DNA from: Nocardia miyunensis NBRC 108239
Lineage (GTDB): Bacteria > Actinomycetota > Actinomycetes > Mycobacteriales > Mycobacteriaceae
Assembly: GCF_001613065.1 (NCBI RefSeq)
Contig: NZ_BDBQ01000045.1
Span: forward strand, 1 to 64,000
Length of the DNA: 64,000 nucleotides
Direction of reading: 5' to 3'
In this document: positions 25,080 through 32,896 of the stretch, piece after piece
Layout: each line of letters opens with the position of its first letter
Position numbering within the stretch: position 1 is the stretch's first letter
The notes under the pieces: generated by a model
Told to the model about the DNA's origin: nothing
Seen by the model: the letters and a program-made list of their open reading frames with translations, nothing else
The model's database searches: none
Position numbers and translations under genes: made by a program

Positions 25080-27116
25080 TCAGGCGGGCTGCGGGTTCCT
25101 ACCTCCCGCCGGCGCTGGACTCTGCGCTCCGTCCGATGCCACGACCTGTGTGGCGGGCGTGTCCTGCTGACCGGAACCGTCGGGGATACCGCCGGGATGG
25201 AAATACCCCATGAAATCGCCGTACTGACTCTTGCCGCCGGGGGGGAAGTTCGGATCGCCGAGCAGCACCGGTTGGCCACCGATCATCGCGTGCACTCCGG
25301 CATCGTCCTTGACGATCACCGCACTGCGGTGCTGCCACTGGACGATATCGCCGGTTTGCAGTTGCGAGCTGTCGACAGCGGTGCCCGGCGGATGCCCCAC
25401 GGTGCCGGTATACGCGCCCCAGCCGTCGCTGCCATTCGGGTTCTGCGCCGCATTGTGCAATGCCTCGGCCACCGCCGACGGCACCTTGACCGAGCCGACG
25501 CCGTTCATCTTCAGATCCACCATGGCATTGGGATTGGTCGCGGGCGGCGGCGATGTGGCCGCGGCCGCGTGCACCGCACCGGCGAGCGAATCGCTGAGAC
25601 TCTGCGGATTCGTATGCGCCACAGCGGGAGTCGCCGTCACAGTGCCCGGCACGGCAGTACTCGAACTACCGCTGCCGCCATTGTCACCGTTCAGCGTCTG
25701 CTGCGGGTGATTGATCGAGTTCAACGTGGTGCCCAGCGTCGGCAGCGTTGTCAGCAGCGGAGCGATCGCGCTCACCAGCGTGCTCAGAACGTTGCTCGAA
25801 TCCCCGGAGGAGCCGCTGGCCGATTGGGTATTCGACGTATCCGTGGAAGCCTGCTGGGTCTGGGACTGCTGGCCGGAATCCGAACTGGTGTCGGATTGAC
25901 TGGTGTCGGTTTGGGTGGTGTCGGTCTGGGTGGCGTCGGTGCTGCTGGTGGCGTCCGTGGTGCCGTCACTGAAATCATTCGGATTCAGGATGTCGGCCAG
26001 AGTTTTGGAGCTTGCGCTCGAACTCGTAGTCCCGTTCCCCTTTCCGGTGCCTGTTCCTGTGCCGGTGCCTGTTCCTGTGCCGGTCCCTGTTCCGGTTCCG
26101 GTGCCATTTCCATTACCATGGCTGCCACCGCCGCCACCGCCGGAAGCCTTCCCGTCTTTATATCCCTGCTTGTATTCCGGGGAATTCTTGTCGATCGTGT
26201 GCTTCAGATCCTGCATATGCTGGTTTACGGCATCGACCTTGTCCTGCGCCTTGTCGATCAGGTCGTAGATGTCACCGATGAGCTCGTTTTCCAGATTTTT
26301 CGGTATCTTGTTGTCGGCAGGAGTGGCGGTGGTGCGCGGTCCGGTGGCGTTGGGCGAGGTGATCACGATCGCGGCGGCCTGGAGCTTGTCGTGCACACCG
26401 CTGGTCTCCTTGCCGATATAGCTGAGCCCATTGGTCACATAGTCGGGGACCTTCGCGGTGTGGCCGTCGGTATCACCGTCCAGGCCGTTGAGCCATTTTT
26501 TGATGGAATTGATGTCGTCGACCTTGTCGGTGTACTTGTCCAGCATCACCGAATGATCGTCCGGATCTATCAGCTTGTCGTCGGTCAGCTTCTTCAGGAT
26601 ATCGGGCCGCTTCGACGGCTTGTTCAACTGTAATTGACGGGCCAGCGTATTGACCGCCAACTCTCCCATGGCGATCGTCGCCCGCAGAACGTCTGATTCC
26701 CCCTCCGGATAATAGAGGGGGTATTTGTAATCCGATGCCGACTGCTTGTGGTAGTCCCTGCCGGTGAGCTTGCCGCTCGACGTCTCAACCAGTGATCCGT
26801 TCTTCTGCAACTGAAGCCCGGCGTTGATGGTGCACGCCATCGATGACAGGTCCTTGACGGTCCCGATCCGCTTCCCGTCCTTCAGAATGACGAGATCACC
26901 GCTGGAACCGACACTCAATTGGGTGTCGTCGACATTCGTCCCTTTGGCGAGTGTCGTATTCCAGGTCTGCAGAACACCGTGATCCTTGTTGCTGAGAACC
27001 AACTGGCCGTTGGGTTCCCAGGTCAGGGTGTTGTCGCCGTTCTGCAGCGATTCGCCCGGAGCGAGATGCTGGTTGTAACCCAGCGTGTCCTTTCCATTGG
27101 CCGATGAACTACCCAT
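25080..27116 (-). CDS. Probable type VII substrate with N-terminal B-lectin-like and C-terminal NlpC-like domain
   Basis: 678 residues, ATG 27116. Residues about 15-95 look like a bulb-type lectin domain: LAPGESLQNGDNTLTWEPNGQ, then LVLSNKDHGVLQTWN and SSGDLVILKDGKRIGT, with the spaced repeats of that fold. A helical region of about 190 residues follows, then a Gly-Thr repeat, a Ser/Thr/Gln-rich linker and a C-terminal domain: LQTGDIVQWQHRSAVIV, GGQPVLLG and YGDFMGYFHPGGIP. That domain is shared with the 53979-55652 product and resembles the second half of NlpC/P60, but without the catalytic Cys. Carbohydrate or wall binding is the best guess. The gene has its own cluster promoter copy. Confidence 0.78.
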   Translation of the reverse strand: MGSSSANGKDTLGYNQHLAPGESLQNGDNTLTWEPNGQLVLSNKDHGVLQTWNTTLAKGTNVDDTQLSVGSSGDLVILKDGKRIGTVKDLSSMACTINAGLQLQKNGSLVETSSGKLTGRDYHKQSASDYKYPLYYPEGESDVLRATIAMGELAVNTLARQLQLNKPSKRPDILKKLTDDKLIDPDDHSVMLDKYTDKVDDINSIKKWLNGLDGDTDGHTAKVPDYVTNGLSYIGKETSGVHDKLQAAAIVITSPNATGPRTTATPADNKIPKNLENELIGDIYDLIDKAQDKVDAVNQHMQDLKHTIDKNSPEYKQGYKDGKASGGGGGGSHGNGNGTGTGTGTGTGTGTGTGTGTGKGNGTTSSSASSKTLADILNPNDFSDGTTDATSSTDATQTDTTQTDTSQSDTSSDSGQQSQTQQASTDTSNTQSASGSSGDSSNVLSTLVSAIAPLLTTLPTLGTTLNSINHPQQTLNGDNGGSGSSSTAVPGTVTATPAVAHTNPQSLSDSLAGAVHAAAATSPPPATNPNAMVDLKMNGVGSVKVPSAVAEALHNAAQNPNGSDGWGAYTGTVGHPPGTAVDSSQLQTGDIVQWQHRSAVIVKDDAGVHAMIGGQPVLLGDPNFPPGGKSQYGDFMGYFHPGGIPDGSGQQDTPATQVVASDGAQSPAPAGGRNPQPA
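26041..26106 (-). repeat. Gly-Thr coding microrepeat
   Basis: A run of near-identical six-base units (GGCACA/GGAACA/GGAACC variants on the minus strand) encodes about nine consecutive Gly-Thr pairs in the linker of the 25080-27116 protein. The third-base variation argues for an old or selected repeat rather than a fresh slippage product. Confidence 0.8.
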
Positions 27117-27151
27117 CGCCCCGGCAGATCCTTTTCACCGTCGACCTCACC

Positions 27152-27178
27152 ATCGTCGATCCTTCCCACGGGTGGGAC
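27152..27178 (-). promoter_or_regulatory. Cluster promoter motif before the B-lectin-like gene
   Basis: Minus-strand reading: GTCCCA-CCCG-TGGGAA, N5, GACGAT. The hexamer ends 36 bases before ATG 27116. It lies in a 142-base gap in which no gene was recognised. Confidence 0.76.
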
Positions 27179-27258
27179 CTGAGACCGGAGCCGTACATCG
27201 GGCGACCTGCCGACCGGCTATCCGAAGGCGGCCCGTCGCGGCCGCGAACTTTCTCATC

Positions 27259-29163
27259 TCACTCCGGCGAGACATCCGGCCGTGCCGTCGGTGGCGCCAC
27301 CACCGGCGGCGGCGCCACCGATGGCGGGGCGGAGGCCGATACGACGCCGGGGGGCGGACCGGCCGTGACACTCGGTGCCACGACCCCACTGGGCGAAATC
27401 ACCGGGCGAGCGACGCGCTCGGACTCGGCCGCGGACACCGCGGGCGGAACCTCCACGAACCGTGGATGTTTCACGATCTGATCGTGCGCGTACACCGCGT
27501 CCCGCAGTTGCTGCCGCGTCGGCTCCTCGGCCTGCAGCAGCACCAGTTCGTTGCAGCGGCGCTCGAACACCATCGCGCGCAGCGCGGCGACCTCGTCGTC
27601 GACGCGCAGGTCCCCGGGCTCGACCCGGCTGACATCGACCCGCCGCGGCAGCATCGCCGCCGACAGCAGATCATCGGCATCACGCAATTCCGCCCACCAC
27701 GAGGCCGGGACCTCACGTCCCGATTGCAGTCCGTCGAGAATCCGCTGACGCAGTACTCGGGCGCCGCGGGCGTCCGCGGGTAGTGCCGCGCCCGCCCCCA
27801 CCTTCGCCTGGGCGTCCGATGCCAACTCCAGACTGCGTTGCGCGATTTGCGAATCCGGCACGGCCGCAGCCTGTTCCAGCGCCTGCGTGGAGCCCGCGAG
27901 GCCCAGCCGGTCGGCGGTGTCGGGTGTGTACACCCGCAGATCGACGTCGTAGGCCGGGCCGACCATATCGGCCATCGAGGCGTTGTTGAATCGTGCGCGC
28001 AATCCCGAGTCGATGGGCCCCGAGGACACCAGCGCGGTCAATTCGGCGCCCGCCTTCGCGCCCCAGGCGAGACCGAATTCCGCCAGCACCCGCGCCGGAT
28101 CCGAGATGCCCTCCCAGGGCGAGCCGAGCTCATCGGAATCGGCCGCCAGGAACTCGTCCCACAGCCACGGCGTGGATACCTCGCGCGGCAGGAAAAGCCC
28201 GGCGGGGAACCAGCCGCGACCTTCGTTGGAGGTGATGAAAACGCCCGCGCCGCTGGGACTCCGCATCACCGCGACCGACCAGTGCAGGCCGAGCACCGAT
28301 GAATCCACCGCCGCCAGCACCGCACCGAGCAGGGCCTTGGCGACCACCAGGTCGTTGTCGACCGGCTCGCCCACCACGTACGCCGGTTGCGCGTCGCGTT
28401 CCCGCGCCGCGGAGACCGCCGCCGCGAACGGCGTCGGCACGGGGATCGGCGATGCGTCGCCGCCCGAGGGTGGTTGCCCGGCCCCGCGGTCGTCGCCCGG
28501 TGCGAAGACCGACCCGCCCGAAAGGAGCGATCCCGCCGGGCCGTTCGACATCGGCCCGGCGAGCGACGGCTCGACCGAGGGCGCGGTGGGACCGGTAGGT
28601 CCGGTCGGGCCGGTGGGGCCCGACTGACCGATCGCGCCGGGATCCGGGACGCCTCCCGAGGTCGACGCGGGTGTGCCCCCGCCCCCGGCAGAGGGATCGG
28701 TGGACGCCGGGCCACCCACACCGTTCAGCGGAGTCGAACCGTGCGAGGCCCCGCCGTTGGGATATTGATCGGCACCAGGGGTGCCGCCGTTCGTGAACGG
28801 CCCCGTACCGGGCAACATCGCGTTATCGGTTCCGGTCGGATGGCTGTGTCCCCCACCGGCATTGCGGATATTCGACGCGCCCTGGTCGTCGGCGTTCTCG
28901 TAGGCCAGCACGGCCTTCGCCAGCTGATCCGCGGTGCTGTCGTGCTGGTCGGCGAGATGATTACCGGCGTTTTCCCTGGCGGTGTAGTAGTTCTGCAGGG
29001 CCTGATACACCGGATAGGCGATGGTGCCGTAGCTCGGCAGGAAATTGTCGAGCCATTCCTTGGGCTGTTTGGCCCACTCCCGGGTGTCGCGGGCGACCCG
29101 TCTGTGTTGTTCCTCCAACCAGCGCAACGTAGCCATGTCGACATGGATGCTGTTGTCCGGCAT
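27259..29163 (-). CDS. Type VII substrate with YxxxD signal and Rv3899c-like C-terminal domains
   Basis: 634 residues. Start ATG 29163 has GGAAGGAG nine bases upstream; an ATG at 29199 overlaps the promoter. The N-terminal 100 residues form a WXG-like helical hairpin (ATLRWLEEQHRRVARDT, EWLDNFLPSYG) ending in the export signal YENAD. A Gly/Pro-rich linker with a short collagen-like GPTGPTGPTGPT run follows. From about residue 250 come globular segments (VGEPVDNDLVVAKALLGAVL, NEGRGWFPAGLFLPREVSTP, WEGISDPARVLAEF, VFERRCNELVLLQ). They are shared with the 48149-50689 protein and resemble Rv3899c of the M. tuberculosis ESX-2 neighbourhood, from memory. Function unknown. Confidence 0.8.
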   Translation of the reverse strand: MPDNSIHVDMATLRWLEEQHRRVARDTREWAKQPKEWLDNFLPSYGTIAYPVYQALQNYYTARENAGNHLADQHDSTADQLAKAVLAYENADDQGASNIRNAGGGHSHPTGTDNAMLPGTGPFTNGGTPGADQYPNGGASHGSTPLNGVGGPASTDPSAGGGGTPASTSGGVPDPGAIGQSGPTGPTGPTGPTAPSVEPSLAGPMSNGPAGSLLSGGSVFAPGDDRGAGQPPSGGDASPIPVPTPFAAAVSAARERDAQPAYVVGEPVDNDLVVAKALLGAVLAAVDSSVLGLHWSVAVMRSPSGAGVFITSNEGRGWFPAGLFLPREVSTPWLWDEFLAADSDELGSPWEGISDPARVLAEFGLAWGAKAGAELTALVSSGPIDSGLRARFNNASMADMVGPAYDVDLRVYTPDTADRLGLAGSTQALEQAAAVPDSQIAQRSLELASDAQAKVGAGAALPADARGARVLRQRILDGLQSGREVPASWWAELRDADDLLSAAMLPRRVDVSRVEPGDLRVDDEVAALRAMVFERRCNELVLLQAEEPTRQQLRDAVYAHDQIVKHPRFVEVPPAVSAAESERVARPVISPSGVVAPSVTAGPPPGVVSASAPPSVAPPPVVAPPTARPDVSPE

Positions 29164-29197
29164 GCTGAACAACTCCTTCCCACCGCAGTTGCCACTC

Positions 29198-29224
29198 ATT
29201 GTCGATCGTTCCCATCACTGGGAA
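29198..29224 (-). promoter_or_regulatory. Cluster promoter motif between divergent genes
   Basis: A perfect palindrome, TTCCCA-GTGA-TGGGAA, at 29209-29224, N5, GACAAT (minus strand), 35 bases before ATG 29163. It lies in the 137-base gap between the divergent genes at 29163 and 29301. No equally good -10 is seen facing right, but being symmetric the operator could influence both. Confidence 0.8.
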
Positions 29225-29300
29225 CAGCCGTCGGATCGAAGCCGCACGTACCGCCGATACCGTCGACGGTCGACGGATACGCCCGAACGAGGAGGACGGT

Positions 29301-30689
29301 GTGGCCGACGAGCCGCGGGGGCCGACCACCGATGACGATCTCGCCCGGGAACTGACGCTGCACGGTCCGCTGGGCTGGGAGCGGGTGGACGCGGTATTCG
29401 CGATGACCGTCACCGCCGAGCTCGGCCATCTGGTGTATTCGGTCGGCGACCGGACGGTTTCGATGGATCCACCGGAGCAGGTACTCGCGCAGGTTCGCCG
29501 GCTGCGAGCGGCCGCCGCCGATTCGAGCGCGGGGCCGTGGTGGCGAATGCTGGTGGTGCTCGACAACTCCGGCGCGCTCGAGGTCGAGTACGACTACGGC
29601 GAGGAACCGTTCCCCGCGGGCCAGTTGTTCACCCCGGAGGTGTACCGCGCCGATCTGGAGGCGATCCCGCGGGCGCGAGTGCCGGTCTGGCTGGCCGCCT
29701 ACGTCGGCCACGGCGACCGGCAGCGGCGCACCCCCGATCAGGCTGCGGCCCAAGCACGTTCGGATCGCACGGCCCGCGTCTGGGCGAGGCTGGCCGAAAG
29801 CGAATTTCCGCCCTTTCCCCTGATGTGGGCGCGGTGGGCGACGCTCGCGGCGGCCTTCGTCGCCACGGGGTCGGAGCTGGGCCCGCGGATGCAGCCGTGG
29901 ACCGGCGTCTTCGAGGGGGTCGCGCGCGGAGGCTCCACGTTGTACGCGCTCCCGTCCGGGCGGGCGGTGCTGTCGGGCGGTGTGTGGAATGCGCCGAGTT
30001 TGCGGGCCGCGTACGCCGAGGGCGCGCCGATGCCGAAGCTCTATGCGGGCGCGCCGGATTGGGTGGCCGACCCGGTGCTGAACCCGCGTGCGGGTACGGG
30101 CCTGCTGTCCTTCTGCTACTGGTGGGAAGCGGGACGCTGGTATCGCGGGCAGTCGCCCTCGGCGGCGGAGTGCGCCTCGGCGGTACCTGGGATGTGGACC
30201 CACGACACCGTGACCGATATCGTCACGGATCTGGCAGGACACTCCGGTCGCGGCGATATCCGTTATGCCGCAGTGGCATTGGTGTCGGCTGCGGAGGCGG
30301 GCAGGGTTACCCGGGAGCTGCTCGCCGACACGTTCGGCGCGGACGGCGGGATCGATGGCGCGCTCTACCAGTGTTCGCTGGCGGGGCTGGTGCCACCGGC
30401 GCCCGAGCCGCTACCGGCCGAGGCCGCGACGGCCCGGGTGCGGGACTACATCACCGGGCGGCAGCTCGACACCACCGGATATCCGTTGTCCCGGTTGGTC
30501 GCCGAACGGTTCAGCGTCGGCTGGATGGTGTACTCACCGGTGCCCGGCGAAGAACTGGCGATCGGCCGGTCGATCTTCTATCTCGCCGACGACGGGGTGC
30601 TGGAGCACTCGTCCTCCTCGATCGCCCCGTCGAGATATATCGCCGATTTCGAGCGGCGATTCGCCGCCCGCCAGAGCCCGGCCGCCTGA
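29301..30689 (+). CDS. Conserved protein of the toxin operon, possible immunity factor
   Basis: 462 residues from GTG 29301, behind GAGGAGG with five-base spacing. An ATG at 29199 would start inside the promoter. No signal peptide or membrane helix. The first 160 residues (WWRMLVVLDNSGALEVEYD, YGEEPFPAGQLFTPEVYRAD, IPRARVPVWLAAYV) resemble small immunity proteins found beside polymorphic toxins. The last 60 (ERFSVGWMVYSPVPGEEL, IFYLADDGVLEHSSSSIAP) resemble another immunity/chaperone-like fold. It is the first gene of a plus-strand run leading to the giant toxin, where a protective gene would be expected. The family assignment is from pattern memory only. Confidence 0.6.
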   Translation: MADEPRGPTTDDDLARELTLHGPLGWERVDAVFAMTVTAELGHLVYSVGDRTVSMDPPEQVLAQVRRLRAAAADSSAGPWWRMLVVLDNSGALEVEYDYGEEPFPAGQLFTPEVYRADLEAIPRARVPVWLAAYVGHGDRQRRTPDQAAAQARSDRTARVWARLAESEFPPFPLMWARWATLAAAFVATGSELGPRMQPWTGVFEGVARGGSTLYALPSGRAVLSGGVWNAPSLRAAYAEGAPMPKLYAGAPDWVADPVLNPRAGTGLLSFCYWWEAGRWYRGQSPSAAECASAVPGMWTHDTVTDIVTDLAGHSGRGDIRYAAVALVSAAEAGRVTRELLADTFGADGGIDGALYQCSLAGLVPPAPEPLPAEAATARVRDYITGRQLDTTGYPLSRLVAERFSVGWMVYSPVPGEELAIGRSIFYLADDGVLEHSSSSIAPSRYIADFERRFAARQSPAA

Positions 30690-30733
30690 TGCGGGACCTT
30701 CGAGCCATCCCTACCGAACGATGAGGACGTCCC

Positions 30734-31165
30734 GTGGATCGATGGGAACAACAGGGACTGCGGTCGGCCAACAGCGGAATTCGCAACCAGGTCGAACACA
30801 TTCTCGACGCCTACGAGGAACAACGCGCGCAGCTGTCCGAGGTCCAGACCCGTCTGGCGGCGGCGCGGTCGACGGCGAAATCGGCCGACGGCCTGGTCGA
30901 GGTGACCGTGGACACCGCCGGTGTGCTGACCGAGGTGCGGTTCGCGCCGGAAGCCATGCGCAGCAACCCCGACACCCTCGGTCGCTCGGTCACCGAGGCG
31001 GGACGAGAGGCCGCACGGCGTGCGCACGAACAAGCGCAGACCATCCTCGCCCCGATCGCGGAGGCCGCGGCGGCGATGCCGGAGCTGGCCGACCTGGTGC
31101 CCGGCGCCCCCAGCCTCCGGGATCCGCTTCCGGATGACGAGCTTCCCGCCAGCGGGAAGAGTTGA
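30734..31165 (+). CDS. YbaB/EbfC-family protein (EspL-like)
   Basis: 143 residues from GTG 30734, with GAGG seven bases upstream. An N-terminal helix (QVEHILDAYEEQRAQLSEVQTR) is followed by the YbaB strand pattern GLVEVTVDTAGVLTEVRF and a long second helix (GREAARRAHEQAQTILAPI). YbaB-like proteins occur in ESX-1 as EspL, where they stabilise substrates in the cytosol; a chaperone role for the next two products is plausible. The last bases of the gene carry the promoter motif for the gene after it. Confidence 0.82.
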   Translation: MDRWEQQGLRSANSGIRNQVEHILDAYEEQRAQLSEVQTRLAAARSTAKSADGLVEVTVDTAGVLTEVRFAPEAMRSNPDTLGRSVTEAGREAARRAHEQAQTILAPIAEAAAAMPELADLVPGAPSLRDPLPDDELPASGKS

Positions 31166-31169
31166 CAAT
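31143..31169 (+). promoter_or_regulatory. Cluster promoter motif before the WXG/giant effector pair
   Basis: TTCCCG-CCAG-CGGGAA, a perfect palindrome, then N5 and GACAAT. It overlaps the last codons and the stop of the YbaB-like gene and lies 69 bases before ATG 31238. The coding overlap makes the match less likely to be a relic, since it is kept within a reading frame. Confidence 0.76.
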
Positions 31170-31237
31170 GTAGCGACAGCGGCCGGTAACGGGCGATCAT
31201 CCTCTCGCACCGGCCAGCGGAGGTCGAAGGGTCGCGC

Positions 31238-32896
31238 ATGGGTGAGTCGTTGCGAATCGACGCCGATCTGGCGCATGCGCTGACGACCGAACTGTCCGCC
31301 ATCGCCGATGACGCGCAGCAGGATCTGAACCAACTGCGCGACGCCCTGGACCGGGAGGGCGAGTGCTGGGGTCACGACGAACCCGGGCGCGTGTTCGGCG
31401 AGAACTACGAACCCGCCGCGAAGAACGGGCTGACCAGCTTCACGCACCTGGTCGACAATCTGCGCACCCTGGGAAAGAACATCGGGGACGCCACCGACGC
31501 GATCAACGTCCAGGACCAGACCGGCGCCCAGCAGTTGCGTCAGCAGAGTTCCGGCTCGGATTCCGCTGCGCCGGAGAGCACATCGAATCAGGCGGGGCAG
31601 CGACAACCGACGTCCGCGCCGGCGGCGACATCCGCGTCCGGCGACACGACGGACCCGAATTCCGCCACCGCATCGTCCGCCCCGGCCACCACGACCGGTT
31701 CCGGCGACAGCACGGCTCCCGGCGATACCACCGCGGCCCCCGCGGCTTCGGCATATCAGCCGGGCATCAGTCCCGCCGATCCCACCTCATCGCCATCCGA
31801 TCCCGCAGATTCCGGAACCGCCCCGCAGACCTCCGGGCAGCAGTCACCGGACTCCGCCGCCGACGCCGGGGGTTCTCCAGCGGCTCAGACCCGTGCGCCG
31901 CAAGCCGTTTCGGCCCCCGCGTCGGCCACCACGGCGTCGAAACCGCAGGCCCCGACCGCCGCCGCCGGGTCGTCGTCGAAGGTTCCGTCCTCGGACATCC
32001 CGTGGCCGGGCGCCAAGGCCGCACCGCAGCGCAACGCGGCGGGAACACCGTGGTCGCCGAGTTCCCCCGGCAATCCCGCACCCGGACAGGTACTTCCGCC
32101 CCGGCGACGCGCGCCCGGCCGGATCCCGCTCGAGCCGGAACCGGCCTCGCGACCGGAACGCAGAAAACCGCAACCGCCGCGGATCTCGGTGGGCGCGGAA
32201 CGTACCGGCGCCGCTGCGGCACGGGCACTGGCGGATCGGCACGATCTGGATCTGGTCGGGTTCGATACCGGCGATGTCGACGACAAGACGGTGCGGGAGA
32301 TCGCCGCGGCCGTCGACGCCATGCTCGAGCGGCATCCGTTCCTGGTCCTGGCCGGGATCGAGATCACCGAGCTCACCGATGGTGCGGTATCCCGTGTAGT
32401 GCCGAAACCGGCACGCGAGAAGAAACCGGCCGATGCGAAATCCGGGGCACGGATCCTGCTCGACGGGACGGCGATCACCGACCATGATCGGCTGTCCGAA
32501 AAGCTCCGTACGACAACACAATCCGGTGAATCCATCCTCGAATTCGAGGCCCGGCCGGTGTATTCGACGATGATCTACGCTTTCGGCGCGATCGCGCAGA
32601 ACGCGGCAGGTCCGCAGGCGCGCCGACTCGCGCAGCGGACGCTGATCACCGAATATCACCGCATCAGCGGGCCGTGGCACGGGACCGAGACGCTGGCCCG
32701 GGTCGCCGGTGGCTATCGGCGCTGGCGGTCAGCGCTGAGCAGCCGGGCCTTCGCGCAGGGGCGCTTCAACCCGCGCGACGCGCTGGTGGCGGCATTCGCC
32801 GAGGTCGAACTGCGCGGCGAGCGCGCGGGCGCTCCGGCGCGGGTGCTGCACCGGCTGGTCGTCGAGCGGGCGCGCGAGCGGTCGAATTCGCTGTGA
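31238..32896 (+). CDS. WXG100-type protein with long disordered linker and inactive metalloprotease-like domain
   Basis: 552 residues, ATG 31238, with GGAGG and AAGGG upstream. Residues 1-90 form a WXG100-like helical domain (ECWGHDEPGRVFGENY at the turn). Residues 90-310 are Ser/Thr/Pro/Ala-rich and disordered. The C-terminal 240 residues contain DLDLVGFDTGDVDDKTVRE, RPVYSTMIYAFG and GRFNPRDALVAAFAEVELR. The layout matches toxin-associated metalloprotease-like domains that normally read HEFGH; here residues 447-451 are YAFGA, so all three metal/catalytic positions are lost. It overlaps the giant gene by four bases, suggesting a dedicated partner or chaperone for its export. Confidence 0.78.
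   Translation: MGESLRIDADLAHALTTELSAIADDAQQDLNQLRDALDREGECWGHDEPGRVFGENYEPAAKNGLTSFTHLVDNLRTLGKNIGDATDAINVQDQTGAQQLRQQSSGSDSAAPESTSNQAGQRQPTSAPAATSASGDTTDPNSATASSAPATTTGSGDSTAPGDTTAAPAASAYQPGISPADPTSSPSDPADSGTAPQTSGQQSPDSAADAGGSPAAQTRAPQAVSAPASATTASKPQAPTAAAGSSSKVPSSDIPWPGAKAAPQRNAAGTPWSPSSPGNPAPGQVLPPRRRAPGRIPLEPEPASRPERRKPQPPRISVGAERTGAAAARALADRHDLDLVGFDTGDVDDKTVREIAAAVDAMLERHPFLVLAGIEITELTDGAVSRVVPKPAREKKPADAKSGARILLDGTAITDHDRLSEKLRTTTQSGESILEFEARPVYSTMIYAFGAIAQNAAGPQARRLAQRTLITEYHRISGPWHGTETLARVAGGYRRWRSALSSRAFAQGRFNPRDALVAAFAEVELRGERAGAPARVLHRLVVERARERSNSL

Noticed and set aside
26041..26106. Short regularly spaced repeats considered as a CRISPR-like array
   Set aside because: There are no unique spacers; the repeat is a Gly-Thr codon run within a reading frame.
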